From the NCBI GenBank assembly GCA_011046405.1, contig DSAR01000557.1, forward strand, positions 1-11,571: a DNA stretch of 11,571 nt, written 5' to 3'. The position numbers and the translations under genes are program-made. Below, in pieces: positions 1 through 9,400 of the stretch. Source of the DNA: Chloroflexota bacterium (GTDB lineage: Bacteria; Chloroflexota; Anaerolineae; B4-G1). The notes beneath the pieces are model-generated. The model made no database searches. It saw only the letters and a list, made by a program, of their open reading frames with translations, and had not been told where the DNA came from. The stretch's first letter is position 1. Every line of letters begins with the position of its first letter.

Positions 1-372
1 CTTCTCAATTGAAGGTGCAAATATAAGATATTTCTCTCTACACAACGTGAGAAAACCCCAGAGGTTAAGATGGCCTAACCAATCGAATCCTTGCACAGCG
101 AGCAAGAATTTGGCGGTCCATGGCTCCTTTTTGGCTTTGGCTCCGCCAGGTTAGGTCAGATGGAGTGGATTTCTACCCGGTAAAGCTCGCATCTCCGACT
201 TCCTATTTGCAGGACAAGGTGCGTCAAGGAAAAACCGAGCGCGGGCTTATGACACGCACTTTCTATGACAGAGACCGAGCGTCCCAAGTATTTTACAATA
301 GAAACCTACATCGCACAACTCAAAAACAGCCTGTATAGATAATTTTAAGCTTTTCATCACGGCTGCTCGCTT
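1..372. other. Non-coding flank downstream of the giant gene
   Basis: No convincing gene was found. The open frame at 120-338 has no clear ribosome binding site and no recognisable product. CCTAACC at 74-80 is complementary to GGTTAGG at 149-155, but the arms are short and far apart. No GC-rich hairpin followed by a T-run, which would end the giant gene's transcript, is visible on the minus strand between here and the stop codon. Confidence 0.5.
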
Positions 373-439
373 ATCGCGAATCGCGTATCGCGCACACCTG
401 CCGCTTGCCAACTTGCATACTTGCACTCGCACACTTGCA
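373..439. repeat. Intergenic degenerate heptamer-like repeats downstream of the gene
   Basis: Three consecutive 7-mers, ATCGCGA, ATCGCGT and ATCGCGC, occupy 373-393. ACTTGCA then recurs exactly at 411-417, 419-425 and 433-439, with degenerate copies between (near 404-410 and 426-432). Both arrays have a period of about 7-8 bases. They end about a dozen bases from the stop codon, so they are transcribed into the 3' end if there is no earlier stop to transcription. I associate such arrays with Chloroflexota intergenic DNA, from memory only. Confidence 0.7.
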
Positions 440-451
440 TACCTTTATCAC

Positions 452-3400
452 TCAACGATAATCCCGCATCACTAAAGGCAGATAGATAGGATACCTCGCT
501 TCGCCAACCTCGATCGTATACGTGTCGACGCCCCACCCGCCGCAGTTCTCCGCTGCCACCGTGATGATCTGAGTACCAGTCACCGCCCACCGATAACTCA
601 CCTCGGATTCTCCCTGACCGAGGAATGGCGGCGGCGACCAGGTGTAGGTGATCGGATCCGACGCATCAAGAGGCACGGGAACCGCAGTGAACGTGTGGAT
701 CGTTCCACTATAAGCCACCTGTGGACCCACGATCGTCACCTGCTCCAGCGCGATACACGCGCTGATGGAAATCACGTGTGTATCGCTGAACACGCCACCA
801 CAACTATCGACGGTCAAGGTGAGCGAATACAGGTTCGGGGTATCCCGAGTATAGGTGACGGCCTGGCTACCCTGCCCGACATCCGGTTCCGGCGACCAGG
901 TATAGGTAATCGGCGGGGATGGGTCAGTCGGCGTGAGGTGAGCTGTGAAACGATAGGGATAACCGGTCCGCCCGATCCTCCGTCCATCAATCCACACGCC
1001 TTCCAACGGATAGGGACATATCGGCGGTATAACCTCAGAGACCTCAAAGCAGGTCATGTTAACCCCCTCCTCCGTGCTAATCCACACCGTATTGGTCACC
1101 GCGCCGCTGTAACCCACGTGGGCCGTGACAGGGAAGGTGTGCGACCAGACACCACCCGGCGCTGGAATCGTCGGCGTCCACACAAGATGTTGGGTTGTCG
1201 TGACCTGTTCCGACGGCTCGTCGACAATGTGGGCGTGCAGATCCACGTTGCCGGTGTTCGTCACCCAGATGGTATAGCTGAAGCGCTCTCCAGCCTCCAC
1301 GACAGCGGGATCTGCTTTCTTGCGCACGTCCAGGGCCGGGGTCGTGACGGCGCGCGCGGCCACGCTGTAGACGGCGCTCGCCCCCTCGTCGCTCGTCACG
1401 TGCACCCAATTCGTCAGCGTCCCACTGTAGCTCCAAGCCGCTGTGACCGGGAAGGTATGCCTCCAGACCGGGCTCGACGTCGGCAGCCCCGTCGTCCAAA
1501 CCTTGGATTCGCTCATCACGCCCGCCGGCAACGTATCCGTGATCGTCGCCTGGAGGTCCATATCCCCGTCATTGCTCAGGTGGATGGTGTAAGTCAAGCG
1601 CTCGCCGGCACTGACGACGGGCGGCGTGACCGCCTTCGTGACGCTGACGAGGACGCGCAACTCGTCCGCTCCCAGGTCGTATCCAAGGCCCAGCGGCCGC
1701 CGGTCGCCGTCTACGTCCGCGTAGACCCCTGCGTCGACGCCCCGATCGACCGCCGCGCTGCCCGGCTCGATGTGATAATCCGCGCCGGCGGGGTCGCGGA
1801 ACATCGGGGCATCAACCCATTCATTTTCGCTGTTGATATCGCCCTGATTTCGGTCATTAGCGTACCACAGCGTGTAGGCTAATTCCGCCGATCCGCCCGT
1901 CGCGTCCACCCCCACCGTGTGGGTCGAGAAGATGGTGTTGGTGAAACGGGCCGCGCCGGTGATCACCGCCCCGAAAGCGTTATCTGCAAACGTGTTGTGG
2001 CGCAACGTCCCATCGCCGGTCGCCCGCAGGCCAGCGTTACCATTTTGGGCCAGCACGTTGTTAGTCATCGTGTAGGCGCGACCGGCGGCGTCGATCTCCA
2101 CGCCGACGCCTGTGTTGCCGTAGACCCACATGTTCTCCAGCGTGAGCGCACCGTCATCGATCCGCACGCCATCTCCGCCGCCGTAGACGTGTAGGCCGGA
2201 TAGGGTCACCGTCGCCGGCCCGGCGATGGTGACCGCTTGAGCGCCGCCCTCGGCGTCCAACGCCGTTCTGTAGACGGCGAGGTTGCGGGTCCAGACAGGC
2301 AACGTCGGCGTATACCCACCGTGCAACGCCAGCGATTTCTGGGTGACGCTGACCACCCGCCCCGCGCCGGTGTAGACCCCGGCCGCGATGAAGATCGGGT
2401 CGCCGTCCCAGGCCTGATCCACCGCGGATTGCACCGTCCGGCAGGGGAGATCCGGCTCCAGGCAATTGTTCCACTCGTCAAAACCGGTCGGGGACACGTA
2501 ACGAGGGCCGGGGTAGGAGCCGATGACGGTGGAGACCACCGCCGTGGGATCAGCGTCGACCCAGGCGACGTTGGTGACGACCGTGCCGGCCGCCAACCAG
2601 GACCGGATGGCGGCGGTGAACGTGATGCGCGTCATCCCGTCCGACACGCTGCCGCTGACCGGCACACTCCCGCGCCAATCGACCCGGCACAGTGCCGTGT
2701 CGTAAACGCCCGCGCCCAGATCATAATCCAACACGCCGTCCCGGCAATCCAGGTAAGCGGCGTTCAGCGCATCGGTCATCCGCACCGACTGGGCCACCTC
2801 GCCAATATTCGTCACCACGACCGTGTAGGTGATGACGGTGCCGGGGTCGGCCGTCTCGGTGACCATCTTCGCGCCGGAGACCGCCTGCTCGTAAGCGCCG
2901 ATGTCGTAACCGTCGCGCAACGGGCGAGCGTTCCCGTCCCGGTCGATGAACAACGTCGTCGTCGGGTACCCGGCGTCGACGCAAGGGGAGGAACGCCGCA
3001 GGCGCAGATCGCCCTCCGCCGGGGCGACGAAACGGGCGTCGGCGCTCAAGCTGCCGGTTCCAGTTCCGGTGATGCCGCCCGCGTAATCGAGCGGCGCATT
3101 CCCCCACACGTTATTGTAGGCCAACGTGGGCATGCCGTCGGCGCGATAGACGCCGCCTGTGTCGGTCGCGCTGTTGCCCGCGCTATTGCTAACGACGATG
3201 GTATTGCTGACAACCGGGTACCCACTGGCGATGTAAATCCCACCGCCCACGTAGGCTTGATTGTGATAGATCGTGTTGTGCCACACCAGCGGCGCGCCCA
3301 GGTCTTCGGTGGCGAGATACAAGCCGCCGCCCTCGTGCTCGGCGACGTTGCTGTAAACGACGTTATTCCACAGGTTGGGGCTGCCGTCGGCAACGTACAC

Positions 3401-6400
3401 CCCGGCTCCGCGCCCGGCCCGGTTATCGTAAACGGTGTTGCGCTCGAAAGTGGGGCCAATGGCGGGATCCGCGTCTCCGGCGTAGTACAACCCACCGCCG
3501 GCGTGCGCCTGACCCGCGTCATCCGCCGTCCGGTTACCGTAGATGACGTTGTCCCGGATCGTCGGTTGGGCGTCGGCGGCGACGTACACGCCAGCCCCAT
3601 CCCCATCAACGTAACCGCCGCGCAGGTAGAACCCCTCGAGCGCTGGCGCCGTTCCGTTAACCACGTAGACCACACGGCCCTGCGCGCCAGCGTCTAGGAT
3701 GGTCGGACGAGCGAGCGGGTCGGCGACGTCCCAGCCATCGCCGACCGGGTCGGCCGCGTACCCGCCCTGCAAGATGACGTCCTTATCCAGGTAGAGGACC
3801 TGGGTGTAGGTCCCGCGGCCGGATAGGTCCGCGTAGACCCCCTGGGCGACCTTGATCACGTTGCCGTCCTGGGCCTCCGCGACCGCGTGCTGCACTGTCC
3901 GGCAGGGGCCGTAACCAAAGACGTCGGTGCAATTGTTATTCACGTCCCGCCCGTTAGGCGCCACGTAGCGTGTGCCTGTGACCGGGTTGATCGTGGTCAG
4001 GTCGAGCGCTACCTCCTGCACGCTGGCAAACGTCGCGATAACCTCCGTCCGCTCCGTCTCGTCTCGCGAGGCGTGCTCCGGTACGGCAACCATCAATTGC
4101 AAATTTGTATACACCGCGCCCGGACCCAGCGGGCCGATCGCCGTCGGCGAGACAACGGCGTAACCAAACACGCTGTGGGTCGTCAGGTCGAAGGATTCGG
4201 TGTAATTGCCGGTGTTAGTCAGGCTATGGGTGTACATAATCGTACCGCCGGGATCGGCGGATCCGTAGCCGGGCGGCGCGATGAGGGCGCCCGGCACATA
4301 AATCACTTCCGTCTCGTCTCTAACGGTATCAAAAATATCCGTATCCACACCATTGTGCTGCAAAGTAGCTGTGATTACAAGCACATCCACTGTACCCGCT
4401 ATAACGTCCGGTGGCGCCTCAACCTGTACGTAAACCGGCGTCTTGCTCTCTGGCGGTAATGTATACAAGAGAGATGGTGTAATCTGTACAGGCCAGCCTA
4501 GCTCACTACTATACGTGATTACAAAAGTATCCATAATGAACGCATTATTACTTAACCAATGCGTATACGTGACAATATGGCCAGGCGCAACAGCCCGCTC
4601 TTCATCCTTCTCAAACGACATACCGGCACCAAAAACTGTGGTCTTATCAATAACCCCTTGACCACATCCATGTGTTGGACTGGCTACAACAACGGTATGA
4701 CCTGTCTCCGTGGAAACCTCTTTACCATCGGGGAGAGATACCGTTACCCAGATCGTTGTCGACACACCAGGATCCAGTACTACGTAATTTGGCTCAATAA
4801 CCGCAGGGAACTGTCGCCTTCCTTCAAATATATCTATCAGTCTATTGGTAACCCACAGGTGAATTTCATTAGTTTGTGTATTCACGTTGGTCAGCGTATG
4901 TGAATACACAATATGATCTACTAGATGAGCAAAGCCATGTCTATCAGGTTCCAATGTCACCCCCTCGCCCCAATTGACTTTGACGCACTGTTGAGCGGTA
5001 GCTGTAGGGGTAGTGTACAAACTAGAATATACAGTCGTAGTTGTACAATCTATAAATCTGTTTGTTGTAGGAGGGACAGTCACCTCAATTGAAAGCAAGG
5101 CGGAATGAACCTCTCTAGACCATATTGGAGCCAAGGTCAACTGAGATGGAACACTCCCCGCAAGCCAATTATGTTGGCTCTCAGCATCAATATCAAAAGT
5201 ATCGCTAAAGTTACCCGTATTGGTCAAAATATGACCATAAGATACTTGCGTGGATGAACTTGAGGCGTCGGGAATGCACGCCCCCACGCTGGATAATAAT
5301 GATGCGCCAGCGACTTTTTCGACTGTCGTTTCATCCACAACACTGGCCATTACCGTAGGACTAAATTGAGAAGCGGCTGTAACAGTCATCACATGAACTG
5401 TACCGCCGAACTCCTCGTAAGGAATGATCACATAGACTTGCACTGTCGCCGTGAGACCAGCACCTAACACCACAGCAGACGGTAAACTTATCCCCCAAGA
5501 AGGCTGCGTGCTAACAGCAGAAAAGCTAAAGGTATCAGTAAAATTACCCGTATTGGTCAGGATATGTGTATAGGTAATCGTCTCACCGTTGATGCCCTGA
5601 CCAGTACGGTCAGGCGTAAATTCCACACCAGGATGATAGTTGACAATAGTCGTGTCGATTGCTTCGTCTTTGACTGTAATGCTGATTTGAGAAGTTGCAG
5701 TAATCGTTACAACGTCCAACATTGCCACATCCGTTGAAGTCGCTGGCACCGTGACAATCACTTGAACACCCGTCTCTTCCCCGGCTCCTAACGTGGAAAC
5801 TACAGGCGCAATCGTCACATCAAAACCCAACTCGCTCACCCAGGTAAGATTAAACGTGTCAACATTGTTACCCTCATTGCGCAAGGTATGACTGTATACC
5901 ACCTCAACAGTTTCCAAAGGGTCTGATTCAACCATCTGAGTGAGATCCGGCTCGATAATGACGCCATAAATCAAATTGACAGTCGTTGTATCCACAGCCG
6001 TATCAAATACGCCAGGATCAGCCTCGGAGGTCACAGTGATTACAGTCACATCTACCGTTCCGCTAAGAGCGTCATTAGGAATTTGCACGCCTACTGGCAC
6101 TACCGTTGTCAAACCAGGCCCCACGACTACATTAGGAATACTTACACGCCATCCTTGGCTGCTCAATGATTTGAACGTAAACGTATCAGTGTAATTTCCT
6201 GTGTTAGTTAAAACATGCTCATAAATAACTGTTTCACCGGGGTCGCCATTACCGGCGCTGCCAGGTTCCAGTTCTACGCCAACCTCTTGGTACTCATCAG
6301 CCCCCATATCCGGCATATCCCCGATCCAACGCGCTTGACCATCAAAATCCTCCCGCAGCGTCGTGGGGCCACCCACGTCGATGCACGGCGACCCCGCCTG

Positions 6401-9400
6401 CAGGTGCAAGTCGCCGCCGGCCGGATTGACCAGCAGCGGGTCGACCGCGATGTTCCCATCGCCCGTCGAACAGGAGACAGCCCCGTCGCAGCGCCCATTG
6501 ACGTTGCCCCAGATGTTTGAATAGGAGATGTCGAGGGAGATCGGCAAGCTGCTGTACACGCCCCCCCCGGCGTCGGTCGCGGTGTTGCTGACGACGATCA
6601 GGTTATTGATCACCGGGTTGCCGCCTACGACGTACAACCCGCCGCCGCGCGTCGCGGTGTTGCTGTAGATCGTGTCGTGCCAGATATTGCCCCCGCCGCC
6701 GGCGACGTAGATCCCGCCGCCGTACTGGGTCGCCGTATTCCCGTAGACAAAGTTATTCCAGAAGTTGGGCGCGCCAGCGCCGAGCGCGAATCCGCCCCCG
6801 CGATTGGCCGTGTTGCCGGTGATGCGGTTCCGCTTGATCGTCGGCTGGCCCAAACCGACGTAGATCGCCCCGCCCGCGCCGTCGACCTGCCCGCCCTGCA
6901 GGGTGAAGCCCTCGACCGTCGGGCCGCCGAAGATGTTGAACACCCGCCCGCGCCCCTGGGCGTCGACGACGGTGGGATGCCGTTCCGGATCGAAAGACCA
7001 ATCGTCCCGGCTATGCCCGCCGCGCAGGGTGACGTCCTTGTTGAGCGTCAGGTCATACTCGTGATAGATCCCCTCAGCCACCTTGACCACGTCTCGGTTG
7101 GTCGCCTGGGCCGTCCCGTAGGCGATGGTGCTGCACGGGTGGGTGTAGACCTGGCAATTGTTGAGCGTATCGGACCCGCCAGACGCGGCCTCCGCCACGT
7201 ACCGGTCGCCCGGCGTGTGATTGACCTCGGTCGTATCGAGCACCTCGGCCTCGACGTCGTTCTCCAGGCTGCGCGCGACGACGTGAGATCGCTCGACCAA
7301 TCCGCCGGGCGCGGTGAGCGGCACCGTCACACTGACCCAGACGGTGGCGGTCGCGTGCGGGCCCATGTCGAGGATCTGCGTGGGCGTCATGCCGGACCAG
7401 CCCCAAACGCTGTCAAACGTCAGTTCAAACGAGTCCGGGCCGTTGCCGGTGTTGACCAGCATGTGGACGTAGGTCAGCACCATCCCCGGGTTGACCTGCC
7501 GGACATAGGCCGGTTCGATGCGCACGCCGGGGTTCTGTTCGACCAGGGTGGTATTGCTCACCACGTCCTGGACCCACGGGTTCACGCTCGACGTGGCGGT
7601 GAGAACGAGCACCGCCCAGGTGCCGCTGATGGAATCAGTCGGCACGGAGACGGCGACCGGCAGTGGCTCCACGTCACCCGCCGCCAGGGCGACGAGGTCG
7701 GGATAATCCACCGCCCACCCGACGCCGCCGCTGTAGGTGAGGGAATGAGTCAGGATGTATATGTCATCCAGCCCACCGGTGTTGGTCAGATAATGGGTGT
7801 ACAAGGTCGGCTCACCCAACACGCCGGCGCCTTCCAGGTGGGGCGGGGCGAAGCGCAGGTCGGGATAGACCGCCCGCTCGTCAGCCCCCAGGTCGGGCCC
7901 GCTGTCCCGCCCGCGCGGGTCGCCCTCGAAATCCCAGGCCAAGCCGGTCGGCGCGCCCTGGTGCAGACAGGGGGAGCCAATGCCCAGCCGGTAATCATTC
8001 TCAAACTGGGGGTCGAGGGAGAAGCTGTGCACCCCGGTGAAGACGTTCGCATTTGGATGCGTCCCGGCGCTGTTGCCCCATACGTCGTTATAATCCAGCG
8101 TCGGCGTCGCGTCTGTCGAGGCAAAAACGCCGCCGCCCGTAGTCGCCGCGTTGCTGACCACAATCGAATTGTCGAGCGTCGGTTCGCCGGTAAAGAAATA
8201 GACGCCGCCGCCCGTAGTCGCCGTGTTGCTGACGAAAGTCACGTGATGCAGGCGCGGATTGCCGCCAGCCGAGGCGAAACCGCCGCCGGCGCTGCCGGCG
8301 ACGTTATCGTAAAAGACCACGTTCTGGATCGTCGGGCTGAGCGCGGATCTCACGTAGATCCCGCCGCCGTTGCCTGTGCCAGCATCACCGCCGCGGACGA
8401 CAAAGCCCTCGACGGTCACCGTCGCGCTCGGATCCGGTACGTCAATCTCGATCACCCAGCCCTGGCGCAGCGCGTCCAACGTCGTCTCCGCCGTGGGCGA
8501 GATCCAGTTGGCCTTGGTGTAACCGCCGCGCAACGCCAGCGGCTGAGTAATGACCACCCGCCCCTGGTCGCCAGCGCAGTAGCCGGCCGCCAGCGCATCG
8601 GCCCCGGAGACGGCGGCGATATCCACCACCTGCTGCACCGAGGTGTAGACCTGCCCCCCGGTGACGAGCCGGGCGAAGCACGTGCCGGTGTAAAACTCGC
8701 GAGCGCCCACGTCGGCGTACTGCCCGAAGGGCCGGGCGTAACCGTCGTAATCGTCGCCGGCGTAATAGGTCTCGGTCGTCGTGATGATGGCGTCGATGCA
8801 GGGTGAATCCGGCTGCAAGTAGAAATCGACCCAGTCCTCGAAGAGGGGGTCGGCGCTGAGGTTGTCAGAGCAATCACCTACACAGGTATTGCCCCACACG
8901 TTGTTCCACCTGGCATCACCTCCATTGATCCCGGTACCGCCGCTACCAGAGGTGTTGTGCACGACGATGTTGCCGTAAATAACAACGCCAGGCTTAGTTC
9001 CATCCGCATGAACGCCTCCACCATTTCCTCCTGATACGTTGTCGTAGAGAACGTTGTTGATCACGCGTCCATTCCGAATGCGAATGCCACCGCCATTAGA
9101 AGCAGCAATGTTGGTATACACCAGGTTATTTAGCGCTTCAGCATTATTTCGCAACATCACACCGCCGCCCTCATTTGCCTCGTTGCCGTAAACCCGGTTG
9201 CGATCTACTAATGTCCCGGGGTTATATGCAAAAACCCCACCGCCATACTCAGTAGCCTGGTTACCAAAAACCACATTGCTTCGAACAATTCCTGAAGCGG
9301 CATATATACCACCGCCGCCATCCCAAGCACCGGTTCCACTCACAACATTATCATAAATGCGATTCTCAATTACGAGGATACTGGCGGAGGCTACATAAAT

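Noticed and set aside
285..325. TTGTGC, 17 bases, TAAAAT on the minus strand, pointing out of the left edge
   Set aside because: The -10 is fair, but the -35 matches at only three positions and no leftward gene is visible in the window.
120..338. Plus-strand 72-codon open frame
   Set aside because: No clear ribosome binding site and no family resemblance; it could be real only if conserved in relatives.
247..590. Minus-strand open frames at 247-432 and 357-590
   Set aside because: The first is largely a translation of the heptamer repeat arrays, and the second overlaps both those arrays and the end of the giant gene in another frame.
455..1033. Autotransporter or chlamydial Pmp-type protein, suggested by the GG.IY turns
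   Set aside because: There is no C-terminal beta-barrel; the C terminus is made of PKD-like domains and a short YLPLVMR tail.
6677..8806. Long plus-strand open frames opposite the giant gene (6677-8806, 2237-3697, 695-1882, 10301-11416)
   Set aside because: All are in exact codon register with the minus-strand gene, so their stops correspond to sense TTA, CTA and TCA codons, which the GC-rich parts avoid. The encoded products are Arg/Asp/Val/Ala-rich with no recognisable domains, while the minus-strand frame has clear repeated domains.
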